Below, in pieces: positions 15,245 through 23,428 of a stretch of 35,572 nt of DNA. Below the pieces are notes generated by a model that was not told where the DNA came from, did no database searches, and saw only the letters and a program-made list of their open reading frames with translations. Every line of letters begins with the position of its first letter. Position 1 is the first letter of the stretch. Origin of the DNA: Bryobacterales bacterium (GTDB lineage Bacteria; Acidobacteriota; Terriglobia; Bryobacterales; Bryobacteraceae); assembly GCA_020851655.1 (NCBI GenBank), contig JADZCI010000039.1, positions 1-35,572 on the forward strand. Reading direction: 5' to 3'. The translations under genes were made by a program, and so were the position numbers.

Positions 15245-17542
15245 TCAGCGGGAGGGCAGGGGTACGGGGATTCCGTTTTCGAGGACCTTGGACGGTTGCG
15301 ACCCCAGGGAGCGGCCATTGACGACAATTTCGAAGGTCTTGTCCGGAGGCGCGTTCTTGAAGACAACGATGGGATCACGGGTCCAGGTGAACGGGCTCTC
15401 CAGTTGAAACGAGATGCGCGGCCCTGCGACGCGGGCATGGGTGAGATTCAAGCCGTTGACGCCGACGCCACGTCCGGAAGGGACGTCAAAGGCGGCGTCC
15501 TTAAGAAAGTCTGCTTCGATCTCGATGCCGGCCATGCCGCTGCCGGCGCCCCAATGAAAGCTGCTGACTCCCGCTTTGGGACCGTAGCCGCGGTGCGCCC
15601 AGTTCTCCGATGGGGAAACGGGGAACTGTGCGCGGAGCGCCTGAACGCCGCGCTCCAAGTAGTCTGGGTCGCCGAGCTTGCGATAGTAGGCGAGAAGGAC
15701 GTTGCCCGCCAGGCTCTGGCGCGCGTCGGACCACTCGGCGTCGGAGTTTTGAGTTGTGAAACCACCGAGGAGCATGGCTGGACCGGTCAAGCCTTCCAGG
15801 ACCGGGTTCGTCCAACTTTGCTGGTAAAGGAGCAGGTAGTCCAGCAGGCGCCGTCCCTTTTGCAGGTAGGAACGGTCCAGGGTCCGATCCGAAGCCAGCA
15901 GATAGGCGAGCGGCGCGTGGATGAGCGCGAGGTTGTTAGCGGGCCACTGGCGGGTCCGGGTGTCGAAGGAAATGAATCTGGGACTGCAACTCCAGAAGGT
16001 TTCGAAGTCGTACCACTGACGGTCCGCGGCGACTTCCTTGTCGAGAAAGGCGAGCGCTTTGAGAGCCGCCTGGAGATAGGCGGGCTGGGCGGAGGCCTTG
16101 TGCAAGGTGAGCAGAAACAGCGCGACGCTTGCGGTTTCCGCCTTGACCGTGGTGGAAAGATCCCGCTGGACCGAGCCATCGGCGGCAAAGCGCGTAGGGA
16201 GCATGCCGTTGGGGAACTGGCGGGCGAGAAAGAAGTCAGCGAGGCGTGAGGCGCGCTCGAGTATGGCCGGACTGTCTTCAGGCGACAGCGCGGCTTCGCG
16301 CCAGCGCAGGAGCCAATAGGCGGTCCAGCTCATATCGAAACCGAGGAAGCCGGTGGCGACGCTGGTTCCCGCTCCGTCGCCCGCCGCCCAGCGGACCGTT
16401 CCGTTGGCGGGCAGGGCGATGCACTGGAATGCGCCGTCCTTACCTGGAGCTTCGAGGGCGAGCCGCACGGTCTGGCGCGCGAGCCGGAGAAGTTCGGGTT
16501 TGTTGTTGCGCCGCGCGTAGAGGGCCATGCCATAAGCGGTGCGCAGGCTGTTGAACCACGCGCTGAGGTAGACGGCGGGTGCGGGCGCGCCCCACCGGAT
16601 GGTGCGCACGGCGCCTCCGGCCGCGCCGCTGGGGAGAGGAACGGAGAGCCAGTTCTGGGGCGATTCCCGGTCCCAAACCGCGCGCCGCCACTCGTCGAAG
16701 AGGTGGGACGATTGGTACTCGGGGGCGGTACCGGCTTGAGCGGCGGCGGCGATGGCGAGCTCGGGTTGAGCCAGGCGCCAGTGAAGCCGGACAGCGTCGC
16801 GGAATGCTTCATGCGGAGCGGCGTCCGCCGTCACGTACAGGAAGTAGGAGTTTTCGACCGCGTGCGGCGCGTTCCACTCACGGTCGAGGTCCTCACGATA
16901 GACGGAATGATAAGCCAGCCGGGCGGGGATGAAGCCGGCGGTGAGCATGCCCGCCGGCGCATCGAGATCGATGGCGTGGTTGCAGCGTTGCAGTATCTCG
17001 CGCGAGAGAGCGTTGGTGTTGGGGACGATGCCAAAGGCGCGCCGCTCGGACTGGACCAGAATCAGCGGGGCTTTGTAGAAGGCGTCCGGGTTGAAACCGC
17101 CGACCGATGGCGAGAAGGTCCAGGCCGGGGGGATGGCGGTGTGGAATTGATCGGCGAAGGCGTGGAGCGGTGCGCTGTGTTCGAGGCGGGTTACGGCGTG
17201 GACCCACGGGCCGTTGTCTTGGAGGGTGAGGGTGCGGCGGATGCGGGCCGGGCCAGCGGAGAACTCTTCGACCAGCGTATTGCCGCCGGAGGAGAGGGCG
17301 GTCACGCTGAGCGGGATGACGGCGCCGCCGGGCGCTTGAAGCGTGACGGGCCCGGCGCCGCGGCCGGCCGAAGCAGCGATCTCGACCCACGAGGCGCCGT
17401 CACGGGCGAGGTAGCGTTCCAGCAGGCGGCCGGCGGTGACGCTCACCTCGACGCGAATCCGCGCGCCGTTCAACTCGACTCGTTGGGGAACCTGGCATAG
17501 CGCCCAGACCGGCAGAAGCGCGACGGCGAGCCGCGGCGTCAT
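15245..17542 (-). CDS. Secreted alpha/alpha-toroid putative glycosidase
   Basis: A 765-residue exported protein (signal MTPRLAVALLPVWALCQVPQ). Residues to about 270 look like a beta-sandwich (ELNGARIRVEVSVTAGRLLE, LTLQDNGPWVHAVTRLEH). Residues about 300-650 have repeated paired helices with Trp-rich turns (YLSAWFNSLRTAYGMALYARR, WTAYWLLRWREAAL, ETASVALFLLTLHKAS, WPANNLALIHAPLAYLLA), as in six-hairpin glycosidases and lyases. The C-terminus is beta-rich (FTWTRDPIVVFKNAPPDKTF). I cannot name the GH or PL family. Its ATG is 5 bp after the stop of the GH116 gene, so the two are almost certainly translated from one mRNA, and the sulfatase follows 38 bp further on. The catalytic residues cannot be assigned. 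Confidence 0.72.
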   Translation of the reverse strand: MTPRLAVALLPVWALCQVPQRVELNGARIRVEVSVTAGRLLERYLARDGASWVEIAASAGRGAGPVTLQAPGGAVIPLSVTALSSGGNTLVEEFSAGPARIRRTLTLQDNGPWVHAVTRLEHSAPLHAFADQFHTAIPPAWTFSPSVGGFNPDAFYKAPLILVQSERRAFGIVPNTNALSREILQRCNHAIDLDAPAGMLTAGFIPARLAYHSVYREDLDREWNAPHAVENSYFLYVTADAAPHEAFRDAVRLHWRLAQPELAIAAAAQAGTAPEYQSSHLFDEWRRAVWDRESPQNWLSVPLPSGAAGGAVRTIRWGAPAPAVYLSAWFNSLRTAYGMALYARRNNKPELLRLARQTVRLALEAPGKDGAFQCIALPANGTVRWAAGDGAGTSVATGFLGFDMSWTAYWLLRWREAALSPEDSPAILERASRLADFFLARQFPNGMLPTRFAADGSVQRDLSTTVKAETASVALFLLTLHKASAQPAYLQAALKALAFLDKEVAADRQWYDFETFWSCSPRFISFDTRTRQWPANNLALIHAPLAYLLASDRTLDRSYLQKGRRLLDYLLLYQQSWTNPVLEGLTGPAMLLGGFTTQNSDAEWSDARQSLAGNVLLAYYRKLGDPDYLERGVQALRAQFPVSPSENWAHRGYGPKAGVSSFHWGAGSGMAGIEIEADFLKDAAFDVPSGRGVGVNGLNLTHARVAGPRISFQLESPFTWTRDPIVVFKNAPPDKTFEIVVNGRSLGSQPSKVLENGIPVPLPSR

Positions 17543-17547
17543 GACGG

Positions 17548-20298
17548 TCAGGTTTCCAGAACCAGCGGTTCGCCGGGCACGAGATCGACGGCCTCGGAGA
17601 AGATGAACGTGAGCCGCTGAGGCGCGGCGCGGTCGAGGCGGCAGGAGATTGTCCGGCTGCCCACTTTGGCCGAAGCGGATGCGGGGGCGCCGGCGCGGCC
17701 GGCCAGTTGGACGGAAGCGCAGGGCAATTTGCCGGCGAGGACCGCCAGCGAGAAGCGGAGGCGTCCATTCCGCTGCGAGGTCGAGAAAGTGCCCCAGCCG
17801 GTGGCGGTGGACCAGAATGACGTGAAGCTGGAAGGGCGAATCCTCGGCGCCGCGGTCACCGCTTTTTGCGCTCCACGGTACTCAAAGCCGCTGAGGGCCA
17901 GGATGCCGGACCAAGCGGACATGGCGCGCGCGTAGTGGTGGCCGCACTCGGGTTCGTCCCAGGGATTTCTCCGTTCGCCATCGTAGCGGCGGCGGACATT
18001 TTCGAAACACTGGATGCCTTCGCGGGTCATGCCGGCATAGATCAACTGGGTGGCGTAGAGATATTCGATGCCAGTCCAGGCTTCGGCGAAGTAGGGGAAC
18101 GGAGTCTCGGGCCGGGGCACTTTGCCGTAATCGCAGATGAGCACGGCGGGCTCGTCGTTGAGGGCGTAGATGCGCTGGACGGACTCCTGCTCGTACAGGT
18201 CGGGGCGGTAATTGTACTTCCAGATCGACGCCATGGTGGCGCGGATGTTTTCAGGCTTGAGCAAGGGCCCGAGGCCGGCGATGTCGGCCAGATACTGGCC
18301 GATCAACTGGTCCGCCAGGCAACCTTCGCCGAGCTGAAAATCGGGGTGCTCGGAATCCTCGGCTCCGCCGGTGGATTGAAGCACTTTGGCGATGCGATCG
18401 TGGGGGATTCCGGTGACTTTCTGAATGTAATACTGGCCGTTGAAGAGGTTGGCGTCGATCCACTGGCTGCCGCGCGTGAACAGATCGCGGCACTGGGCGG
18501 CGAACGCCGCATCTCCGGCGGCGCGGCCCATTTCTTCGGCGGCGCGCAAGGCTCCGAGGTAGTAGACGCCGCACATCGGATTGGGACCGTAGAACTCGAC
18601 ATCGTAGGTGTTGTGCTGGACGCCTTCCATGACGCCGTCGCGGTCGGCGTCCCAACCACCGGGGACCCAGCAAAACTCGACGGTCTTTTTGATCTCCGGC
18701 CAGAGTTTGTTGAGCCACTCGGAATCACCGGAGAGCTGCCAGTCGGTGTAGGCCTTGATGATCTGGCCCATTGTGCCGTCGGCCGCGGTGATGCCGCCTT
18801 TCTGGCCGCCTTCGGGCAGGGCCAAGCGGATGGGCATCACGCCGTCGAGGCGGCCGGCCAAGTTGAACGCGGACTCGCGCATGGAGCGGGCCAGCGCAGG
18901 AAAGAGGTGCTGGGTGGAGGTCTCGTAATTCCAGACATGCGTGCAACTGCCGTGGCAGCAGCCGCGATCGTCATAGATGCCTTCGAAGCCGCGGAATTTA
19001 CCGTCGGCGGTCCTGAAGCAGGTGGGGGTGACGAGCGTGGACAGGTTGGCCATGGCCGCGTCTTTGACGGGCGCGGGCAGCGTGCTTTCGCGCATGGCGG
19101 AGAGGAACTGGCGCATTCCTTTTTCGAGAACGGGCAGGTTGGCCGCGGTGTGTTCGGCGGCCTGCCAGGCGCCGGAGAAGCGCTGGCTGTAATGGTTCCC
19201 GATGTTGGCGTTGGGATCGGACTCGCCATCCCGGGTCCACCAGCCGCACCATGCGGGCGTGCGGTTGGGAAAGTGCCAGGCAATGAGGAAGGTGAATTCG
19301 GCTTCGGCGCCGGGGGCGATGTCGCGGCTGAGGCACATCGAACCAACCGAGTTTCGCTTGGCGGCTTCCGGGCCGAGGCGTCCGCCGGCGGAGAAATCGT
19401 CCCAGAAATGCAAGGGGCTGGCCCACCACTTGGCGCGAGGCCAACCGCGCAGCGCCGTGACTGTGCCGTCACCGGGGAGGACGGCGAGCACGAGCGAACC
19501 CGCCATGGGTGAATCGCTGGCGGCCGCCTGGTCAGTCATCAAGAGGCCTTCGATTCCGGCCGACTTGCGCAGTTCGGCCCGATGAGTATGGTCGCCGCCG
19601 CGCGCGCGCGGATCGGTGCCGACGGGGTTATCGATCGAATAAACGATGGATACCGAGGCGCGTTCGGCGCCCGGGTTGACGACGCGATAGCGCAGCACCG
19701 CAACGGGCAGGCCCGAGTCATCGGCATCGAGAGGGATGAAGGGGGTGAAGGCTTCCAGCGTGACCCGCACGGGCAATTTCCGGTCGCGGAACGCGATCCT
19801 GGCGAGCGGAAACTCACCGGTGAAACGGGCGTCTTCCATGCGGGGGAGCCCGGACATTTGCGCGGGGCTCAAGCCGGACTCCGTCTGGTAAGGGGGCATG
19901 ATCCGGGCTTCGAGCACGCGCACGACGGGGTTGGCGGCGCCGGCGCGCGCCCAGATGGCGGGGAAGGCATAGCTTACGGTGCGGCCCTTGTCGGCGCGAT
20001 TGAAGATTTCCCAGTCACGAAGCTGGCCGCGTCCGCCGAGGCTCAAGGAGCCGGCGCCGACACCACCGAGAGGGAAGGCGATCGTCTCCAACTGGCGGCC
20101 GCGGAAGACGCGGGGGTAGGAGAACGCGGGCAGTGCGGCAGGTGCGGGAGGCGGGGATGGCGGCGGGGCGCCTGGGCCTTCCTGGGTCTTTGGGGCGGGT
20201 GGCGCTTGAGCCGGCCAAGCCGCGGTTTCCGCAATGCCAGCGGCCAGCGCAACCTTCCTGATGAAGCCGCGCCGCCCGGTGGGAGGTGATTTCTTCAT
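17548..20298 (-). CDS. GH116-family glycosidase, Tat-exported
   Basis: A 916-residue glycoside hydrolase of family 116 (relatives of GBA2 glucosylceramidase and SSO1353), which are retaining beta-glucosidases, beta-xylosidases or related enzymes. The Tat signal is GRRGFIRKVALAAGIAE near residue 10. The N-terminal beta domain has PLGGVGAGSLSLGGRGQLRDWEIFNRADKG, split here as the usual GH116 opening. The catalytic toroid has CTHVWNYETSTQHLFP with the predicted nucleophile Glu459 and HNTYDVEFYGPNPMCG with the predicted acid/base Asp566. WTGIEYLYATQLIYAGM lies near the end. ATG 20298 has AAGGA upstream; GTG 20331 would place extra residues before the Tat motif. It starts a minus-strand block with the toroid protein and the sulfatase, suggesting breakdown of a sulfated beta-glycan. 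It is the first gene downstream of the tRNA-Val scar. Confidence 0.9.
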   Translation of the reverse strand: MKKSPPTGRRGFIRKVALAAGIAETAAWPAQAPPAPKTQEGPGAPPPSPPPAPAALPAFSYPRVFRGRQLETIAFPLGGVGAGSLSLGGRGQLRDWEIFNRADKGRTVSYAFPAIWARAGAANPVVRVLEARIMPPYQTESGLSPAQMSGLPRMEDARFTGEFPLARIAFRDRKLPVRVTLEAFTPFIPLDADDSGLPVAVLRYRVVNPGAERASVSIVYSIDNPVGTDPRARGGDHTHRAELRKSAGIEGLLMTDQAAASDSPMAGSLVLAVLPGDGTVTALRGWPRAKWWASPLHFWDDFSAGGRLGPEAAKRNSVGSMCLSRDIAPGAEAEFTFLIAWHFPNRTPAWCGWWTRDGESDPNANIGNHYSQRFSGAWQAAEHTAANLPVLEKGMRQFLSAMRESTLPAPVKDAAMANLSTLVTPTCFRTADGKFRGFEGIYDDRGCCHGSCTHVWNYETSTQHLFPALARSMRESAFNLAGRLDGVMPIRLALPEGGQKGGITAADGTMGQIIKAYTDWQLSGDSEWLNKLWPEIKKTVEFCWVPGGWDADRDGVMEGVQHNTYDVEFYGPNPMCGVYYLGALRAAEEMGRAAGDAAFAAQCRDLFTRGSQWIDANLFNGQYYIQKVTGIPHDRIAKVLQSTGGAEDSEHPDFQLGEGCLADQLIGQYLADIAGLGPLLKPENIRATMASIWKYNYRPDLYEQESVQRIYALNDEPAVLICDYGKVPRPETPFPYFAEAWTGIEYLYATQLIYAGMTREGIQCFENVRRRYDGERRNPWDEPECGHHYARAMSAWSGILALSGFEYRGAQKAVTAAPRIRPSSFTSFWSTATGWGTFSTSQRNGRLRFSLAVLAGKLPCASVQLAGRAGAPASASAKVGSRTISCRLDRAAPQRLTFIFSEAVDLVPGEPLVLET

Positions 20299-20384
20299 GC
20301 CGCTGAGTCCTTCGCGAACGAGTGTTTCCACACGTTCATATCAGAATAGCCGGGCGCAATGCCAGTTGGGCGGGCACAGGACGC

Positions 20385-20420
20385 GGTGGGCGGTGACGGG
20401 ATCGGCCTCCTGCTTGGAAG
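20385..20420 (-). repeat. Partial duplicate of the tRNA-Val 3' half (candidate attachment-site remnant)
   Basis: Bases 20385-20404 are identical over 20 nt to 20997-21016 of the tRNA-Val gene, including part of the CCA, the discriminator and the 3' acceptor strand. After an 8-bp deletion relative to the tRNA (one base replaces nine in the T-arm and variable region), 20406-20416 match 21026-21036 over 11 nt. The copy has the same orientation as the intact tRNA and lies about 610 bp away. It cannot fold into a tRNA. Confidence 0.8.
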
Positions 20421-20554
20421 AAATCCGGTCTCTCCGCATGCCGTCTATCTTCACGAGGGCGGCCAGTCTCAGCCTACGCTTGATGTCGCTCGAAAAATTG
20501 GCAGTGGCGATCGAGGTTGGCGCTGATATGCTGCTGGTTGAGAAAGACGAATGA
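20421..20554 (+). pseudogene. XRE-family HTH regulator remnant, frameshifted
   Basis: One frame reads AVYLHEGGQSQPTLDVARK and the next frame reads LAVAIEVGADMLLVEKDE then stop (20552-20554). Joined at the run of five A (20493-20497), they give the recognition-helix end and C-terminal helix of an XRE-type regulator (pattern QPTLDVARKLAVAIEVGADM). One extra base in the A-run explains the shift. The sequence begins just after the tRNA-Val fragment, so the N-terminal half of the HTH is lost. Not functional as read. Confidence 0.6.
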
Positions 20555-20601
20555 GGGCCGGCGCTGGTCTTCACCCGGTTCGGAAGCGAAGTGAGGGAAC
20601 A

Positions 20602-20891
20602 ATGGCGAACCAAAAAGAACACGCTCATGAACTGATCGAGCAACTGCCCCCACGCCAACTCTCCGCGGTGGTCGGGCTTCTCGAAGCGATCATCGACCCA
20701 GTTTCACGGAAGCTGGCGGCGCGCCCATCGACGATGAGCCAGAGACCGAAGACGAACGGCGGGCTGTGGAGCAGTCCAAAGAGTGGCTGCGCCAGCGCGG
20801 CTGCAAGGGCATTGCCCACGAGGAAGTGCTGCAGGATTTCGGGCTGACGACAGAAGATTTCCACCGCATGGCTCATGGCAAGAAAGATTGA
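20602..20891 (+). pseudogene. Antitoxin-like gene of a type II toxin-antitoxin pair, frameshifted
   Basis: ATG 20602 has GAGGG five bases upstream and opens with MANQKEHAHELIEQLPPRQL, then SAVVGLLEAIIDPVSRK. A second frame from 20721 continues as APIDDEPETEDERRAVEQSK, then EWLRQRGCKGIAHEEVLQDF and ends in HGKKD at 20891. Together they give a 96-residue protein of the small acidic antitoxin type that is commonly coded before RelE/ParE toxins. A one-base loss near 20718-20722 breaks the frame. The read-through product of the first frame is an unrelated 80-residue tail. Family naming is by pattern recognition only. Confidence 0.65.
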
Positions 20892-20990
20892 GTGGACCGA
20901 TGCGTCCCGCGCCGACGGCATCGCCACATCGGCCGCGAAACCGCCATGCGGATTCTGGAAGGCCTGGGGACACCACCCACGCTCAAGCTG
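20875..20990 (+). pseudogene. RelE/ParE-type toxin fragment, frameshifted and truncated
   Basis: ATG 20875 overlaps the antitoxin remnant by 17 bp and reads MARKIEWTDASRAD. From 20916 another frame continues as RHRHIGRETAMRILEGLG, the usual helical start of RelE/ParE toxins (IEWTDxxxAD...DRETAxRILxGL). The following strands of the toxin are missing and the sequence runs into the tRNA-Val 3' end at 20996. With a frameshift and only about the first third left, it cannot make active toxin. Confidence 0.6.
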
Positions 20991-20995
20991 CCGGT

Positions 20996-21072
20996 TGGTG
21001 GGCGGTGACGGGATCGAACCATCGACCTCCTGCTTGTAAGGCAGGCGCTCTAACCGGCTGAGCTAACCGCCC
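20996..21072 (-). tRNA. tRNA-Val (anticodon UAC)
   Basis: On the minus strand the acceptor stem pairs GGGCGGT (5' end at 21072) with ACCGCCC (21006-21000), followed by discriminator A and encoded CCA (20998-20996). The anticodon stem CCTGC/GCAGG holds the loop CTTACAA, giving anticodon TAC for valine GTN codons. The D-arm AGCTCAGCCGGTTAGAGC and T-arm with GGTTCGATCCC are standard. A TACACT -10 box lies about 18 bp upstream on the minus strand, without a good -35. It is intact despite the debris at its 3' side. Confidence 0.97.
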
Positions 21073-21192
21073 ACACCTGACTTCAGTGTAGCGTGGCGGA
21101 TTCAGGTTGCCGCATGGGCTTATCTTTCGTCCGGTTTTGTAACGCGATCCGCGGCTGGGGACGTCTGTCGAAAGTCGAAGGACGCGAGGATT

Positions 21193-22974
21193 GTGCCACG
21201 GCGTGAAATCAATCGAGAGGACCTCTCCGTCTATGTTTCATTGCTGGCCCTGGGAGCGCTGCAACTGGCGTTAAGCGGGTGGACGCGGGACTTTACGCAG
21301 GACCCGTATTACTACGAACTGGCGCGGTCCTTTCTTACGCACACCGGCTATGGGTTCAACTCGCGGCCGGAACCGATGGTTCCGCCCGGATTTCCGGCGC
21401 TGCTGGCCGTGATGATGGTTGCGTTCGGCCAGAGTTACGCGGTGCTGATTCGTTTGATGGCGTTCTTTGCGACTTTTGGGCTGATCGCCGCTTACGAACT
21501 GCTGAAGCGGAAGGAAGGGCGCGTTATAGCAGCGGTTGTGTGCGTGCTTCTTGCGTCGTCACCGAGCTGGTTCGAGTTTTCGACGAGATCGCTTTTCTCG
21601 GACATGCCCTATTTTCTGACCAGCATGCTCTTTCTGCTGGCGGCGGCGCGGCTTGCTTCAACCGCGACCCGCGGGAGGCAAGCGGTAGTGTGGGTGCTGT
21701 GCGCGGCGCTGCTGGCGGCTTCGGTGCTGTTGCGGTCGACGGGCATCGCGCTGGCCGGAGGGGTCCTGGGATGGCTGTCCGTGTCGATGTACCGGGAGCG
21801 GAGATGGGACAGACGCCTGGTCGCGCTCTTCGTGCCACTGGCGGTGGTGGGCGCCGTCACCGAGATGTCCTGGCTGCTTTGGGCCGAGAAACATCCGGTG
21901 ACGATGTGGCCGGTTCACGGGTTTCAGGAAAGCTATGTGGCGCAGCTCAAGCTGAAGAACGGAAACGATCCCGAGTTGGGATTTGCGACGTGGCGGGACG
22001 TAGCGAAGAGGCCGCTTGAGAACGAGGACGATATGGCCACTTCGATGGTGGCGCTGTATCTGCACAAGGCGGTCGCGCCGGCGTGGTACTCGCCAACCAC
22101 GGTTATTCCGCTGGTTCTGCTGGCGGCCGGGCTGGCGTCCTCGTTTCGCGGGACCGGCGGCACGATGGCGGAATGGTACTTTGTGTGTTACCAGTTTCTG
22201 TATCTGTTCTGGCCCTGGAACTTCGAGTTGAGGTTTCAGTTACCGGTGGCGCCGCTGGCGGCGCTCTATATGTGGAGAGGGGCGGGGCTGCTTTGGAGCT
22301 GGACTCGAAGGATTCCGCGCCGTGCCGGAACGAGTGGGTTACTCGTGGCCGGGTCAGGTCTCCTTAGTTCAGTTATCTGGGGGTGGAGGATTGAACATCC
22401 TCCCGTGATGGCGTGCATTGCCGTCTGGGTGGTGGTTGCAGCCCTGGGGGCGGTGGTTCTGTGGGGCGGCCCGGACTTGATGCGATGGCTGTGGCGGGTG
22501 GCGGAAAGCACCGTGGCCGTACGGGGAATAGCGGTGTCCGGCGCGCGCGCAGCCGGTGGGGTAGCGGTGGTGGTCCTGCTGACGGCGGGCGTCTGGCGGC
22601 AGGCGCTGGCGGGAGTGGAGAATCTGCGGGCGGCGCCCGAGATGGACCCGAGTGTGGAGGCGGCGGAGTGGATTCGAGGGCACAGCCCGGCGGGCGCCGT
22701 GGTCATGGCCCGCTGGGAGGCCAGGGTCTATCACTACAGCGGACATAGGGTGATCTGGTTTCCTGCTTCGACCGACGCACAGTTACTCATGGCGGGAATC
22801 CGGCGCAATAACATCCGGCTCATCGTCGTAACCGACGCCGATGAGGGACACAGTTACTGGAAGCCGTCCGACGGGGAGTGTTTCCGGACCCTGGTGCGCG
22901 CCTATCCGGCGCTATTCCACACAGTCCACATGGGAGCGCACGAACAGGTGTATGAACTGTCCGGCGACCTCTAG
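21193..22974 (+). CDS. GT-C-type membrane glycosyltransferase (GT39/ArnT-like)
   Basis: A 593-residue integral membrane protein with about ten hydrophobic segments in the first 480 residues and a C-terminal soluble domain. The first loop carries TQDPYYYELARSFLTHTGYG and PPGFPALLAVMMVAFG, the pattern of polyprenyl-phosphate-sugar-dependent GT-C transferases, with an acidic residue in loop 1. The C-terminal part (AAEWIRGHSPAGAVVMARWE, then SGHRVIWFP) matches the soluble end found in this group. It probably moves a sugar from a lipid carrier to a protein, lipid or glycan on the periplasmic side; the acceptor is unknown. Start GTG 21193 has GCGAGGA upstream. Its stop overlaps the convergent DinB gene by 4 bp. 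Confidence 0.82.
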   Translation: MPRREINREDLSVYVSLLALGALQLALSGWTRDFTQDPYYYELARSFLTHTGYGFNSRPEPMVPPGFPALLAVMMVAFGQSYAVLIRLMAFFATFGLIAAYELLKRKEGRVIAAVVCVLLASSPSWFEFSTRSLFSDMPYFLTSMLFLLAAARLASTATRGRQAVVWVLCAALLAASVLLRSTGIALAGGVLGWLSVSMYRERRWDRRLVALFVPLAVVGAVTEMSWLLWAEKHPVTMWPVHGFQESYVAQLKLKNGNDPELGFATWRDVAKRPLENEDDMATSMVALYLHKAVAPAWYSPTTVIPLVLLAAGLASSFRGTGGTMAEWYFVCYQFLYLFWPWNFELRFQLPVAPLAALYMWRGAGLLWSWTRRIPRRAGTSGLLVAGSGLLSSVIWGWRIEHPPVMACIAVWVVVAALGAVVLWGGPDLMRWLWRVAESTVAVRGIAVSGARAAGGVAVVVLLTAGVWRQALAGVENLRAAPEMDPSVEAAEWIRGHSPAGAVVMARWEARVYHYSGHRVIWFPASTDAQLLMAGIRRNNIRLIVVTDADEGHSYWKPSDGECFRTLVRAYPALFHTVHMGAHEQVYELSGDL

Positions 22975-23423
22975 CCGCCGCGCTGGAGGCGCTTGAGCAT
23001 CTGGATTTGGCCGGCGTGGTAGAGATCGTGAACGGCGGCTCCACGGATGAGGCGCGCCTGGTGCGCATCGACGCGTTTGAGCGACGCGACGGCGTTGCTT
23101 AGGGCCTCGTGCTGCTCGTTGAGGAGCTTCAGGTCGGCACGCCAGGCGACTGCGCCGCCTTCGCCATCGCGCGGAAACCAGTTGGAGCCTTTGAGGGCGA
23201 AGGCGCCGCGCTTTTCTCCGGTCAGGCGGCGGCGCACGGCGTATTTCCAGTAGGCGGCGTGGACGACAAGCTCCCAGATGTTGTGCCGCCCCGCGGCCGG
23301 GCGCCACGCCGCCTGCGCCGCGGTGACACCCCGGAGCGCGCCACGCAGATTAGGGCCGTGCCAGGATTGCCGGGAGAAACCCTCTTCCAACAAGGTGCGC
23401 AGCAGTGGAAGCGCGCCGTCCAT
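22971..23423 (-). CDS. DinB-family protein
   Basis: A 150-residue four-helix-bundle protein of the DinB/YfiT superfamily, which uses three His to bind a metal. Likely ligands are His55 (in ELVVHAAYW), His132 and His136 (in VHDLYHAGQI). Members include thiol-dependent S-transferases and enzymes with no known function, so no reaction is named. The start (ATG 23423) is 5 bp after the stop of the upstream MDR dehydrogenase gene, giving a two-gene operon. The 3' end overlaps the convergent glycosyltransferase gene. Confidence 0.85.
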   Translation of the reverse strand: MDGALPLLRTLLEEGFSRQSWHGPNLRGALRGVTAAQAAWRPAAGRHNIWELVVHAAYWKYAVRRRLTGEKRGAFALKGSNWFPRDGEGGAVAWRADLKLLNEQHEALSNAVASLKRVDAHQARLIRGAAVHDLYHAGQIQMLKRLQRGG

Positions 23424-23428
23424 GGAGA

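Noticed and set aside
13812..15407. 531-codon plus-strand frame
   Set aside because: It is antisense to the sulfatase and part of the toroid gene; it has no domain or plausible start site.
17866..19512. Long open frame on the plus strand, 548 codons
   Set aside because: It is antisense to the GH116 gene, whose motifs are clear. Its product is repetitive in Gly, Asp, Val and Ala, as expected for a GC-rich antisense frame, and shows no domain.
20385..20420. A second functional tRNA
   Set aside because: Only the 3' half with an internal deletion is present; no anticodon stem-loop or 5' acceptor strand can be found.
20996..21061. CRISPR or other repeat array near the tRNA
   Set aside because: The repeat occurs only twice and is explained by tRNA-Val sequence; no spaced array was seen anywhere in the window.
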